NCBI RefSeq assembly: GCF_009389715.1
Contig: NC_052399.1
Span: 19,285,646 to 19,349,645, forward strand
From: Phoenix dactylifera
Taxonomy: Eukaryota; Streptophyta; Magnoliopsida; Arecales; Arecaceae
Direction: 5' to 3'
DNA: 64,000 nucleotides
Made by a program: the position numbers and the translations under genes. The stretch's first letter is position 1. Each line of letters opens with the position of its first letter. The notes under the pieces are model-generated. The model had not been told where the DNA came from. It ran no database searches and was given only the letters and a program-made list of their open reading frames with translations. Below, one piece after another: positions 33,560 to 47,941 of this stretch.

Positions 33560-35650
33560 TATAGGCAAGCGGAAAATTAATTAATAGTAAGTGGAAACCA
33601 AGCGTGTGCTTATTAATATATTGGTAGGCTTGACCACTAGCGATACACGAGCAAAACTTTTCTTTATACGCATCCCAGATTAAATGACGACATGCAATCA
33701 GTAATCTTTTTCACGTAAGACAATTCAGAATTTATTTAGTAACCATGTGTTACTTTTGCTTTCGCTTGATCATGCTAATACCATGGTTTTCGCATGTATG
33801 GTTATTTTCGCAGGGAAATGTTTAGTGGAGATCCATGCAGGGCAGAAGTTACGGGACGACTTGTAAGATGATATTATTATATTACCACTTTCTACTCCCT
33901 CAAAAAAAAAAAGATATTACTACTTTGTAGAACTAGTACTTGTGCCATGCTAAAGAAACAGTCGATGCCACACTACTGTTTTGTCCAAAGAAATAATAGC
34001 TGTCTTGTGAACCTGTGCCATTTTTTAGTCCAGTTAGCAGTTTTCTTATGTTAAATTAGATTGTAGATTTGAAGTTTTGCAAACTCGCCTGTAACTTTAT
34101 TGTAAGCTTTTCAATGCCACCTGGGATCGCTGAAATCTGACGTACGATTTGAAAACTATGCTCATTTTTCTGAGGCTTGCACGCTTTAGTCCCATGCACC
34201 CAAACCGACTTGCAACTTGGTTCGATCTGTCTTTTCCAAATAATCTAGAGCTAATTGTTAGGGCAGGGTCGACATTTTCTGGATGTATACGATATCGATG
34301 ATCGCAATTTCAAATTAAGGATTTGATTGCTTCGTAACATGGCCAATCACATTTCCATCATGTGATTACTTGCCTCCCAATGGGTGGCCCGGTTAGCTTT
34401 GATGCAATGCTAGATCTCCATTGCAATTGCTTGTGATAATACCAAACTTCTCAAAGTCTTTTACCTAGCTGGTTTTCTTTGTGTTATCATGGGATTGGAG
34501 TAGTCCATGATAAATATATTGTTGAATGTTAATTTTCCATTTAAAGTAAGATTTAGAGCAAAATTTGTCATAGTTGCCTCAATGATCTTGTCATGATGAT
34601 GGAGAGGACTGACTAGGATAAATTAATTAGACCAATTAAGAATACTTATGTTATGAGACATGGATGTGAATTGTTGATATTAGATTTTAGGTGGACTTTA
34701 GACCAAAATCTCTCATATTTGTCTCCACGTGAAGATAAAGGGGACTTTCCTTGGATAAAATAACTAGACCAATAAGAACAATTACATGATGAAAGATGGA
34801 TGATGCTTCTTGTGTGTGCATGCATGCTTGTATGTTCTCTTATATCCGATTTAGGCTGACAAATGGACTAGTAGCACTTTTATCTTAGTTATGTCGTTGC
34901 ATTAAAAAAAGAAAAAAAATCACCCCAGAGTTTAACTCTATTGCCTAGCAATTCTTTTCTCTAGGTGTGTATGTGCGGGATATTAATCGGCACTGAAGGT
35001 TTAAGCAATTAGGAAAATGGATAATAGTGTATACTAAACTTAAACACTCGTCTCCCTTTTGGTGTGTGTCACAGACCATGTATATATGTCGAGGGACCAT
35101 AATGACTAAAATGAGTCAAGATAACAGGCACAATGACAGGATTGAAACTGGATAATTAAATAAATAATTAACATAAAGGGAATTCAAACTCATAACTTCC
35201 GGCTAGTATGTTATCTTGACACTACGTTAATTAGCAATTAGGCAAAAAGCTTAAGTTGATAGGAAAAAGGTTGATAATATTTATCAGGCTTAAACTTAGA
35301 TAGAAATTTTGGATTGGAATCTAAGAGATGTTATTCTTATAATATTTCAAAAGAAAAAAAAAAAAACGTCAAAATAGACTCACATTTGGAGTTACAGTAC
35401 ATCGTTACTGAAGTTCTTATCATCAAATTTGAATTAAATACAATTATAAGTCAAAGATGTTTGCCACGACAATGTATCCCTACCCTAGAATAATTATTTT
35501 GCCTAGAAATGATAGCACATAGTTAATTATTTTGCCTAGAATTGTAGACTCAACAGAAGTCTTGATTCTAGAATTTTTCAAGCCAAGAGACATGCTATTA
35601 TTTTTAGTTTCTATCTTCAAAAATTATTTCTATTATTCTAAATAAAAATA
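33560..35650. other. AT-rich intergenic DNA
   Basis: No supported gene. The 32785-33188 stretch left of the CLE pseudogene is likewise empty. Confidence 0.45.
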
Positions 35651-35659
35651 AGAAATCTT

Positions 35660-36080
35660 TACTACTAATATTATTTTACCACCACCATCCAATAATACTA
35701 CAACTACTTCATTGTTGTCATCGCCTCCACTATTACCATCGCCCTTGCCATTAGTGCCATCTTCACCATACTAACACCACTATCCTCAACACCTCCACAG
35801 TATCATTGGCACCAATGCTATGACTATTACTATTGCCACCATTATACCAACATCATTGTTGCCAACTCCCTTATGTAGCTGACACCTTAGTCGTCATCAC
35901 CGTTGCTATATATTGCCTCCACCATACCACTACTGTCATTGTTAACTTCTACATGTTGTTAGTAATGTTCTATCATTGCTATCACTCCATCATTATTGCC
36001 ACCTTCCTAAAATTGCCGTTGCTTTACCATCTGCGCCTCCACTATCTCCGTTGTTATTATCATTATCTCTACTATCATAG
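35660..36080. repeat. Cryptic triplet-repeat tract (ACC/ATT/ATC type)
   Basis: About 400 bases show strong period-3 composition made of mixed ACC, ATC, ATT and ACT triplets without exact repetition. This creates an ORF at 35833-36102 whose translation is low-complexity and not a protein family. It looks like an old, decayed trinucleotide microsatellite. Confidence 0.65.
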
Positions 36081-36549
36081 CTTGCTTGTATTTTTAAAAT
36101 AATTAACTATACTATAAGTATATTTTTATTTTTTATTTCTAAATTTAAAAAAATGGAAGTGGTATCAAATGATACCCTAAATATTTATTTTTTTGGTTGC
36201 ATGAGAACTCTAATAAAGATAATTTAGTTATAAGAAAGTCTAGCTAGATAGAAATATTTGATCAAAAGAATCTAGTCACAAAACCTTCCCTCAATATAAT
36301 AATAAAAATTTATATAAATTTTATTTTGTTATTTCGAAATACAATAATACATGCAATGAGGGCCTCATTATTAATATAAATTTAAAGATTTATATAAAAT
36401 TTGCTTGATATAAATTCTAGTTGAAGAAATGAAGACTCCAAACCGTACAATTCAAAAGGTTGGTCAACCAAAGTGGACAAGCACATATTTGCTGAGCCAC
36501 AATTCAGATCAATAATAAGTATCGAAACGATAGTGAAAGAAGCACTATA

Positions 36550-36812
36550 GAGCAGATACAGCAACGATAGTTAACATCTGCTGGTTCAGGATATGAACAG
36601 ATCTGCAAGATTGCTGGCGAGTTTGTTGCTTGTCAAGTCTCTCATGACTTCCGAAAAGTAAATAGGGTCGCCGACTTAATTGCCTCTTATATTGAGCATC
36701 ATTCGAAAAAATTCTTTGAGAATACCCTCCCCTCAACGTCTCCTTTTGTCGGATTGTAATAGATATATCCATACTCGAGTGGTGTGAGTCACCGATGTAT
36801 CAAAAAAAAAAA
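36550..36812 (+). pseudogene. 5'-truncated LINE, 3' end with poly(A)
   Basis: The plus frame reads FVACQVSHDFRKVNRVADLIASYI, the last conserved block of the LINE RNase H-like domain (compare FREVNRVADWVA at 5180). It is followed by a short 3' UTR and an A-run at 36800-36812. Target duplications were not identified. Confidence 0.65.
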
Positions 36813-36918
36813 AGCACCGACAACAACAAAGATGTCCATGATATCCAAAGGCTTCAGTGAAATGTTAAATCTCCAATCCACCTCTGCGGCAATATGATTG
36901 AATCCTTTCCGGTCTCCT

Positions 36919-37146
36919 CCAACTGCCATCCATTGTTGTGGGATTGACGAGAAAGTACAAATTTTTGTTACCAGAAGGGGAAAAGTCAATATGTCCAACT
37001 GCCATCCATTGTTGTGGGATTGACGAGAAAGTACAAATTTTTGTTACCAGAAGGGGAAAAGTCAATATGTCCAACTGCCATCTATTGTTGTGGGATTGAC
37101 GACAAAGTACAAATTTTTGTTACCAGAAGGGGAAAAGTCAATATGA
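36919..37146. repeat. 76-bp unit repeated three times
   Basis: Copies start at 36919, 36995 and 37071 with CCAACTGCCAT. They contain GTTGTGGGATTGACGA and GTTACCAGAAGGGG and are nearly identical (one or two substitutions), so amplification is recent. The array lies about 100 bases right of the LINE poly(A). Confidence 0.9.
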
Positions 37147-38075
37147 GCGAAGAGAAATCAGCCTGTCCAAAGCGTAATGATGGAAGGGGGCTCTCCCCCT
37201 GGGCCCGGCACTGGGCCTAGATAATTACATTGGCTGGTTTTCCTTCTCTTTGTCAAAATATTAAAAAAAACAAATTTAAGAAAAAAAGAAAGAAAACAGA
37301 AAACAAGCCATAAGCAAGCCTGGATAAGATGTCGGGAAGGATAAATGAGATCACCCTCCAAAAACTAGGGTCTGCAATGACATCCGCCGCAAACTAGATA
37401 CGGCACTCCATTGCTAAAAGCTTATGAAGTGGAGGCTAAATCCTGATAAAGCATTGAAGCTTGATCCTATGATTGACTTAACTGCAGTGCTGCTTCCTGC
37501 TACGATGGCTCAATTTAATAAGCTCGGGAATAAGGTTTGACCGGATAAAGTTTGTACGCAACTTAGACATCAGTTGGACTTACCTTGGCATCACTGCTTC
37601 CACATCTTTCACATCTAGTTCGTTAGATCTGACTCTGATCTCATCCAGGACTTTGCTGGGACACATTCACTCAAGCAATGCGGAGACAGAATCTGCAATG
37701 ATATCTGGTTATCTATTGAACTTTATCTTAACCTGGCATTTTGGTATCCCTCAATAAAAAAAAAAATTGCAACTGAGCATTCATAAAATCAACCCCAAAC
37801 AGTTACGACAGATTTTTGCTAATAATCATTTCTACAATCATCTTGTTTCGATCAAATATTCTTTAAAAGTTTACATATCATATACCATGTCATAGAATTG
37901 ATCCCTTCAAAGGTCAAATCCACATTGAGATCAAGCATTATTTTATATAAAAAAATTAACTATTCTATGTTATGATAAAAAAATTAAATCTAAATGAAGT
38001 AGTAAGACGATTAAGGGATAAAAGCGCCATGAATATTCTGGTTTTGAAAATAATGATGCAAATAAGAATATTTGA

Positions 38076-41000
38076 TTATTCAGGGAGAAGCGGCAATCTA
38101 GCCACACCATTTTGTGAACTCTTTAAACCATCAGGGCTGCTAAATTCCTCAAATGTGCTGGTACTGTCAACAACCAGATGAGGAAGATTCTTCTCTTCTA
38201 TGCCAGCCCGATGGGGAAGGATTTGCAGAGAAACACTTGGCTCCTTACCTACTAATTCCCACTTTAGTTTGTATTTCTCGATTAGGTCTATCTGAATGGA
38301 TATAATGTGTGATGGCCTCGGAAGTAGCTGCATAGACTTCCCTCTTGGAATCACAACTTGTTCAATAGCCAATCTCGTTTCCTGAGATGGCAATTGATGT
38401 TTTTGGCTCCATGTTATTGTCAAATGAAAAAATGAGTTTTAGGATGAATGAAATTGACTGAAATTACCAAAAGATTTAATTAACAATACCTCTAAAGCAT
38501 CAGTTTTTTCTGACAGACTGACTTTCTCTTCTGCTTCAAAAGCTTTGAATCCATCAGCACGTTGATTTATAAGGCCACGTATAGCCTTTGTTATTTGCAC
38601 CAAAGAGTTAGTCTACAAAGAATAGAGAAATCACAGAAACCAAAGAGCAACATCAAATAGCCTGTAAAATTTCATAAAAATAATTTTAAAATCTAGAAGA
38701 ATCCTCATATATCTGCAGTATTACCTTCGTCACAAAGATTGGTTTGTTGCGAGATTTAGCAAATGCTTGAATATGAAGATTTTTCTTGAGCTTGGAGTGT
38801 AACGCAAGAAATGCATCTGCCTCACTGATGTTATAGGTTAGAGTAATCATTTCTCCCATTTCCAGCTGCTTGATTGCATGCAACACGCTTGTCTCTGTGA
38901 TCTAGAACAACTGCTCAACCAATAAGTTCCAAATTGAGCTTCTTTCAATTAATTACAGCTTCAAAATATGATAATGAAGGTATCATATTAACCGGCAAAT
39001 ACCCACATATTAAGTATATGCCATAATGTTCTAATGATTCATGGGAACCTACAAGCTACTCATTTGTATGGTCCATATAGTAGTAACTGCTTAATCATGA
39101 ATGTGAAGGATATTTTCTGAGTTAACTGATCTCCTTTCTCATGTTCCAGATTAGTAAAAAATAATCTCATAAAAAAGATAAACCAAAAACAAAAAAATGG
39201 ACTCCTAAAGAATTCTAGCTTTTAAATAAGAGCAATGTTGAAGAATCTATCAACAGGATGCAGATGAACAGAACAATACATGTCAGCTATGACAACAGTC
39301 AGAATGATAAGAAACCAATGTCCATTTGTTAAAGTTGAGCAATTATAACACAATATAGAGCAACCCAATACTATTTCTTGCTCTTAGGTCACTAGTAGCT
39401 CATCTCCTCTATGTTTGCAAAGCTTTTTTGTTCACCATTACAAATCAACACAGAGAAACATCATCTGAATCTTGTTTCTTCTTGGGAGAAACTGGAGGCG
39501 TCTTTTTTGGAAAAAAAAAAGAAAAGGAAAAGAAAAGAAGAGGGAAAAAGAGAAACTAGAGTTATCAGCAAAAGCACATTTGATTTTGCTTCACCTGTAA
39601 TGAGGATCCTATAGTAAAAGACAACAACAGAACACACTAGCGTATGTTGCATTCAACATGCAGAGAAGAACCAGGCTGTCGAACAAAAATCAAGTCAAAA
39701 TGATGACGGTCATAAATTCAAATACTAGAACTATAGCATTGGTAACATGAAAACTTACAAAGATGGCAGTGAGAATATGAATTCAGTGACTAAAAACTAA
39801 CATTAGATTGGTGCTAGAAAAACTGGTAATATATAGAATATACAAATGGTCCTTGCCTATATTTTGCTTTAAAAAAATAATAAGAGCCGTTACTTGTATT
39901 GTGCTCTAGTCAATGACTGGAGGTATCAAATCTTATTTCCACTTCTGAATAACTCCATTTGTTTGGAAATTATAGTTAAAACTAAGACATTAACATTACT
40001 TGTTTAAGGGTTTTTCTCTATATATATATACACGCTTGTGCTAAACTCATCATTGGAATACGCAAATCTTATTGATTTGTTACTCTTTACTGGTCTCATT
40101 CTCCATGATGTTGAATTCTTCCCTCAATGTCTTGCTCTGTTTCTTTCTCTCTCCCCCTTTCTCTCCCAGGGAAACTCAAATTGATTTCAATATTCTCTAT
40201 AGAATTGCTTTTTATTTATTTAATTTCTAATTTGTTTTTCTTTTTTTAATTGTGAGAGAACTTGTATTTATTTAATAGAGATAATGCATATGAATTGTTC
40301 CTTGATTTTAGGACGTCATCTAACTAATTCAATATTTCAATGGATTTAAGTCTGTTTCGAAATCTTTATGATCAATGTATCAACAGCTAGCTTCTTCCTC
40401 TCATTTCCACCTTTATTTAATGGTGGAACATGAACAATAAACAAAATGAAAAAATGCAACCTAAGCTGTATCTAGACATACTGATTGGTTTGGGAGTGGC
40501 GCAGGGCCAGCTTAGGTCAAGCTGACCTTGATCTGCATTAAAATTGCTCAATGTGGGTCGGTTCTAGCAGTTCGAGTGTGATTCAGGCGTTTCCTACCCA
40601 TACTGACCCTCCCTGTAGCAAAAGGGGCTCAATTTGATATATATGTACCTTTGTGAAGTCATCCTAGATATGAATAAAACAAGCACTGGATTATTCACTT
40701 GTATCTCAATTTTTTTTGCCATGCACCCCCAAATACGATGCTCTCTTCCTTTCTTTCCCATGGACACCCTGACCCCACACCTCGTGGAGAAAGAGGAAAA
40801 AAAATCTTATTTTGTAATATATTTTAAGCTTTCCTTCGTTATCGAGAATTCTCGCATGTCCAAATTCTTTGTAAAGCTCATGCACAAAAATAGCATTACA
40901 AAATTATTATTTAAAACAGAAAGTATGTTTTGTATCTATTTTTCTTAAAAATTGCAGTCACCTACACACAATGAATGCAAACATGCATCACAATTTAATT

Positions 41001-44000
41001 TCACAAACCAAGCTAGATTTCCAAAATGTGAAGTCAAAATATTAGACTGGAAGCATTGTGCGTATACTTAGTTTACATGCTGCAATTTAATTGTACCTAA
41101 GTGTAATCTATCAAAGTTTTAAGACCAGCTCTAAACCAAACACAAGCACTTTGTAATTAGTGCCAAATTTTTGGCCAAGTATGGACTAAGTAGAAACCTG
41201 CAGCAACACTTGGAAGACCAATTGACAGAAAGAGAAACCTTCCTTAATGATTTTGTAATTTAATATCATAAAAATAAGGATTGAACTTATACATTTAAAG
41301 AGTCCAGATATATAGTAAGGTCTTATAGGCATTTGATCATCTCCAGCACATACTAAGAACTTGAATTTCAAATTAAATCACAAACCCATAAATGATATGC
41401 TACTTTATGAAAAGGTGGCAAATACAACATAAAACAAAATCAAGAGGAAGAGAATACACTCCATGAAATGGCTAAGATAATTATCAAAAGAAGAGCACAT
41501 GACAGCAAACCAAGTTTTAGCAATAAAAAATAACAAAACTTTCATTAAGAGATCTGGAATAATGCTAAAACATGATCACACAATAAGAATGAAACAAGAA
41601 AGAGGCAAAACAATCCACCAAGCATGAAAAATTCAAATTATTTAAAAATAAAGACAGTAAAAATGAGTTCAAAGAAAAAAATAAAATAAAGCACAACATC
41701 ATACCCCATAAACATAGAGGTGAAAACCAAATGGAACTTGATGAGATCTCTCTACTCCTTTTCCTGCAAACTCAAGATCGACTACATTATCACCAATTTT
41801 TTTATCATCCATTGTCAAATGATCATCAGCAACAATTGCATCTTCCATGCAAGAGTCCGGATCGATCAAAGAATCCTTTTGTTCAGGAAGCATGTCTTTT
41901 GTGGACCCATTTGGGTCAATCTTGCGAACTTCAAAGTTTGGAGATCGGCCTGTATCACGAAAAACATAAAAACATCATAACTTGTGAAAGATCATCAAGA
42001 CCACTTGCTACTGTTTCACACATAATATGATAGATCAGGCCTCATTGAGGACAGATAACAAGCTAGAGACCTGAAAGCAGAGCATCCACAGTAGCCTCCA
42101 AGCTACGATGGACTTGTAATTCAGTCTTTGAAATGATCTCTGCACCACAAGTAAATGTTGAAGGTCCTTTTCGTTCGAGAACAGTCTTTTGGACCCCTCT
42201 CCTGCTAGCCTCTTCATCACCTAAGGTAACACTCTTAAACACATGCAACAAGGCAGCAAATTAGAAATGGAGAATTGCGAATTAGCTTTAAAACACATAC
42301 TTAACAATCATCATTGAAATACAAATAATTATTATTTTCTATTGATGAATAATAAGGAATCCATTTAGTTGTTGCTGGTATAATTTAATTTTATTGAAAC
42401 TGTTGACACAGAAGATGAACAAGGCCACACATTGCACCGTCAATTTCCATGTTTTCACAATACCAATTGTGACATCATCAAGAGAGCCAGCACTATCAGC
42501 CATCCACTTCACGGCCTACCACGAAGGCGAGGCGCAGGAAAGGGTGTGGACTCATTGTTTCTTTCTCTAGAATTTAGATTCAATATCAATTTCTAACAAG
42601 ACCAGCCTTGCCATTGCTTATTCGGTGTTCCAGGAGCTCTCTACTGCATATTGAGACGAGCGGTCTATGTAGCTTATATGCCATAGGAAGGTTACAATTC
42701 TGAAGACGCAGTATTAATTAGCGAACGTCTGGTATATGAGTTTCTGCTAGATGAGGAATAAGGAACATAACCAATAGGGGGAACAACGGAATATTGGACC
42801 ATATCTGCTTTTGCGCCATGACAATCTCACTCGAAAATGACTGACTACGAGACCAAGTATACCGTATAGCAATTTGGAGAAAACCTGCTTGGCTTTGGTT
42901 TGGTAGTTGACTCGGCTGTAGGAGTGGCAAAAGATAGTAATGAAAGAGTACCCTACCCCTACCCTATAAAGGGGAATGTGATTAGCTTGCTTGAACGAAT
43001 CTGCTCTCTTTGCTGTGTGTTCGTCAACCAAGTTTGTTATGTGGTCGTAAAGTAATTGGTTAGTGGGGAAAAACCGGGCCGGGACTCAAAAGAGCGCCGG
43101 AAACAATGGAAAGAATCTGCAACTCGATCGGGAACTGCACCTCGCACGGCGGTGGGAGGAGTGTAAATTGCAATATAAAGCAAGCCAGCCCGTCGATTTG
43201 ATCCTAACTAGCCCCCTGTCCTTCCACTGACTTTCTTTTCTGGCTACCAACCTCTTTGAAGCAATGGACAACGTACTTGTTGGACTGCTGTTCTCACCCT
43301 GCTTTGGGTGTCAACCATTTTGAACGGGCTGCACTATAAAAACCATTCATCGTCCTTGTGCGCAAACATCGTGATTTTTCCTTGTATTATTGTTTGTCTT
43401 TCTGACCACTCATATGGCATGTCTTAGTGTTCCCCTGCCTCATGTAATTTATGCCACTAATTTTCCTTGATGTTTCTAAATTTTCATTTTTTTCTGGAGG
43501 AAGCACTCTTTTATTGGCAAATGGGATGATATTTTCTTCTGCATGATTAGGCTCCTTGATAACTTTGAAACTGAAGTCTTAACCCAATATTTAGTATTTG
43601 GATAGAGCACTGCAAGCATACACGAAGCATTGCTTTGTGGCAGACCTGGTGTTTTAGCTTAAAAATCTAGCGGTCCATACAAGAAATCCAAGTTACGCCT
43701 TTATGTTTCTTGACTTGTTCCTTACAATCTGTTTTTGTTAATAATATAAAAATCATGCTGGAAAATGGAAGAATAAGGGCATACCTGTATTCCTCCAACT
43801 AGCATTTCTAGCGAAGGATTCATTATCAAATTCTCTATTGTCACTCCATGAGCAGTGGCAACAAGCTGAATGCCGCGTTGTGCAATTGTACTAGCAGCCA
43901 TTGCTTCCAGTTTGGTCCCAATTTCATCGATTACAATTACTTGGGGCATGTGATTTTCTACTGCTTCAATCAATACCTAATTAGCATGCAGATTGAATAA

Positions 44001-46664
44001 TGATTACTTTCCTAGCATAAACAGTAAATCAACACTAAGAACAACTACTAATATTTGCTATGTATATGAGGTCATCCTTAACCACATGTCATCTGCACAC
44101 ATTTCTTTCAGTATCAGACACCCATGACTTCAGATGTTAGAAATAATCTACAAGCATGAAAGTATAAAATGAACAGAAAAGCACAAATGCCTAGAAAGAA
44201 TAGGAAAATCGCATATGATAAATGCTCTATTGTTGAGAGAATACCATGGATGCTCAATGTTATGCAGAAATTGTCTGCGCAACTTTGGAGTGTTGATGTG
44301 GTTTTTTTAAGCTACTCCTTTGAGAGAAGCGAGGTAATAACATGATTAGGCATATTAAAAATATAAGTGCAAAATTAAGCAGCCTAAGGAAAACCAAAAT
44401 TGTCCTATTCACTGAGTTAACTCATATTTTTTCTTAGTCAAAAGAAAGAGAGCTTCTGATGCAGCAAGAAGAGTACTGGTTCTGAAAGAAAGCATAGCAG
44501 AAAGTCAATAACCACAATACACGTCTCAACAAATTAAAAATAACTTAAAAAAACTCATTAAACTAACAACACGAACACAAACGTATATGTTATTTTAGAG
44601 GAAAAATACTGATAAAGACCCAAAATAAACTGCCGCTAGTTGCTACAGCAATATCCATTGTATATGAAAGCGTGCACTGACACTCAGAAAAATCTTCCAA
44701 CCTTGTGCTGCATGTCGGACTTAGGTACTTGCAATCTACGGGCACTGCCAATTCCAGCATGAGGAATATCACCATCTCCACCTATTTCGTTTGAGGTGTC
44801 AACTATCATAACTCGTCTCTTGTAATCATCTGCAAGCATACGAGCTATTTCTCTGCAAAATTTGGATACTAGGTTAACTAGTGGTAGCTAAAAATGCAGA
44901 TAAATTAATAAACCAATGAACAAGCAGAAACCAACATCTTCTAATGGAATGTTTTAAGAAGTTTCATCCATTAGAAGCACTTATTGATGGTTCCACAATC
45001 CGGTATAGTGGCAAACTCTTGGCCCTATAACATGAGCAATAATTTATCTAACTAAAAGGCATGTCCTTGATGTCATGAGAGTTTTGGAGATTCAAACTAA
45101 GTTCATTTTATGATATGCTATTCTAGTATGGTAAGATCAGTTCACATACTAAATTGTATAATTTATTATATGATGCATTCTTTGAGTATGACAAGGTCAG
45201 TGAACTTACAAAACTCCATTGCTGCATTACCATTTGGGTATCATGTCATAACAAGAATCTAACTTTAAATATCTGAACTAATATATATTGCCATGTAGTC
45301 CAGAAATAGAATAGCTTTTCCATCAAAATTCGCTGGCCAAAAGCAACATTGCTGACCATAATCATAACCAACAAGCTTTATTTCAAAAATATATTGGGCA
45401 ATAAAGGATAGCTGGCAGAGTGATAAATGATTATCAGTGCATTCAACTAACAACAAGATTTCAACGGAATTAATCATAACTTAAAGCAAAGCATACATTG
45501 TCATAATAGTTTTATTACCATAAAGGTCATGCATTCCACCAATTAGCACATTATATGAACAAGAATGGCAAACAAGTACATGCAGATTACAACTCGCTAA
45601 AGCACAAATTACACTGAGAAAGAAAGAAAGCTTCACTAAGTATGTATTAACATCAAAAACACGCTATTGAATAACGTATCCAGAACGTCGTTCACTGGAG
45701 GCTGAATCACTTCGTGGACATTTAGGGGGCAAGAGGGTTCATCGGGGTCAGAATATTACAAAAATACTAATCCATAGTTTACTCTTTACCCTGTTAAGGA
45801 ATACCAAGAAAATTGAACCTCATTTTGATACCCGAAGATCACCAACCACAACATTGATACATTATCTCATCCGAGAAAACCATATAATTTGCATCGGAAA
45901 AAAGATGAAACCTTATAATTGTGGTCTTCCCAACTCCCGGAGGACCAATGAGCAAGAGAGAGCCCCCATCCTTCACCAAATCGCGCAATAAATTGGCACT
46001 TCCAGATACTGCCCGGCCCACCCGGCATGTAAGGCCAATGATCGCGCCCTTCCGGTTCCTGATAGCACTAATCCGATGCAAAGTCCGACTAATCCCCGCA
46101 CGGTTGTCCGCAGCGAAGTCCCCCACCTAACAAAACGGAAAGTAATTCCACTTATAAGAGGTTCTTGATGTTCTTGGTTTTTTTTTTCTTCTAGTTTCTT
46201 GGGTGGGTTTGGAAGCTATAAACCTGGGAGGTGGCATGGTGGAGATCTTGGGCGGAGATAGGGCGGTAGGAGAGAAAGAAGTCGCCAGAGGGGAAGCGGG
46301 CAAGGGGCCTCCGCCCCAAATCCATGACGATCTCGACAAGATGGCAGAGCTCCGGGTGGTCCTCCACCCTCCGCCGCATCTCCTCCGGAAGGAGGATCAG
46401 GAGGCGCCGCAGCTCCTCGTCGTATCCACCGTCGAGGTCGCCGTCGGCCGCGGTCCAAGCGGCATGGCTCGGAAGAAGAGGGGAGCACCGGCGCCTCCAC
46501 GTGAAGTCGGGAGCGGAAGCGAGGTTCTTGATAAGGGCGCGGCCCGGCTGGGGAGGAGGCAATCGAAGGGGGGCGAGTGCAGGAAAGTGGGAAGGGAGAA
46601 GGTGCAGAGGGTCAGCTGCGCTTCTTGACGGCGGTGGAGGAGGAGAGAGTTGGAGCAGAAACAT
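38076..46664 (-). CDS. SPD1: SPD1/Ycf45-type P-loop ATPase with C-terminal R3H-like region, 9 exons
   Basis: This is the nuclear homologue of cyanobacterial/plastid Ycf45; Arabidopsis SEEDLING PLASTID DEVELOPMENT 1 is needed for plastid development in cotyledons. Exons (minus): 46664-46224, 46126-45912, 44852-44702, 43976-43785, 42233-42071, 41949-41705, 38901-38725, 38612-38490 and 38381-38076. Every junction is GT-AG and in frame, giving 670 residues. The N-terminus is Ser/Pro/Leu/Arg-rich, as in a plastid transit peptide. Walker A is GPPGVGKT (208-215); Walker B is VIVIDE (ending Asp286-Glu287). The AAA-type core resembles SpoIIIAA. The C-terminus has an R3H-like stretch, [20 protein letters not shown]. 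Introns make up most of the locus, one of about 2.8 kb (38902-41704). Confidence 0.9.
42400..43420. other. Possible insertion within an SPD1 intron
   Basis: This part of the intron between exons 5 and 4 is richer in GC than the rest and contains CCCTATAAAGGGG near 42960. It looks like a foreign insertion, but no terminal repeats or target duplication were found. Confidence 0.25.
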
Positions 46665-46824
46665 TGGACAGGCCTTGTCCGACCTCTCGTTTCTTGTGCG
46701 ATGGGGGGTGGAGGGAAAGAGGAGATTTGGTACAAAGCCTTGTGCTGTCCGTTGCCTTCATGCCGGTTCTCCAGCTTTATAGGTCCACAGGCCTTTGCAG
46801 CCGTTTGATCTTGACGAGACATTC

Positions 46825-47940
46825 CAGAACATTGATTATTTATTATTTAAATTTGAGTAAAAATAAAAGCGCAACTAATTATGAAGAAATTTTATTATGA
46901 TGTATCCGAATAAAAATCTCTTGTGGTTGCTGTTTATTTACCTTATAATTGTTTATTGCTTAGATAAATATTTTTCAGGTCGAAAGAAGTTTGAGGATTC
47001 GGGCTTCAATCAATCAAATACATAATTAGCTTCTCTTTGAATATAAACTATGGATTAAAACTTCGAATCACATTCTACTCAAAAAATCAAAAAAATAATA
47101 TCATCAAAATAGTCCATAAATAATATATTGTTGACCAACGTTGACATCCAACCTATAAAGATATGAAAATATGTAAAATAAAATAATAAAAAAAAGCCTA
47201 TAAACAACTTGTTTTGTTTGGTTTGTGCTAGCACATTTGAAAATGAATGGAACTCTCAATTTTTTCTTCAGTGAAAAAAACTCAACTAAGTTCTCAGCAA
47301 GGTCCTTTATTTTATTGATTAGAGAAGCAAATTTGATTCTATGAAAAATCTCACTTCATAATTAAATTATTTTCTTCTCTCTCTTCATGTTTCTATTATT
47401 CCTTAGCTTGGCTTTCTTTTGCAATCTCAAGTGAGAGAGCTTACCCTCCTTACTTTCTTCTATCGTAAAAGAAGATGTAAACACCAAACATATCGCATTG
47501 ATATTGTTGCCTATCCCCTCATACCACGGCCATGTAGGTTAATTCAAATAACCAATCAAGTTTTATTTTTTATTTGTGAAAACAACCAATCGAGTATAAT
47601 TTTTGAGTAGAGCCAATAAGTATAATGCTAAAAGAAGTTTGTAATTCAAAAATGCGAAGTGTGATCGAGAGGCTTGGAAGGGACGGAAACTTAGGAATCC
47701 AACCACTGCAAATTCAAACTCAGAACCAATTATTTCTCTTATATTCTTTTCGTTGACAAGAAAATAGTAAAATTTTCATAATATTGTTCAAGGTGTGTAT
47801 TATAGCACTGTAATCTGAGAACTGCAAAACAAATCAAAGCAGAGCCCTTCAACCAAATTGTCTCCTAAACTCTTTAGCAATTGGATAGGGGAGTCTGATG
47901 GCAATCAAAGAGCACGGAGGATGGAGAATTTGAGATGCCG
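46825..47940. other. Spacer between SPD1 and the KEN-box ORF
   Basis: AT-rich DNA with no supported gene. The part right of 46664 should hold the SPD1 5' UTR and promoter. Confidence 0.45.
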
Positions 47941-47941
47941 G

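Noticed and set aside
35833..36102. 89-codon ORF rich in Tyr, His and Leu
   Set aside because: It is a product of the period-3 triplet tract.
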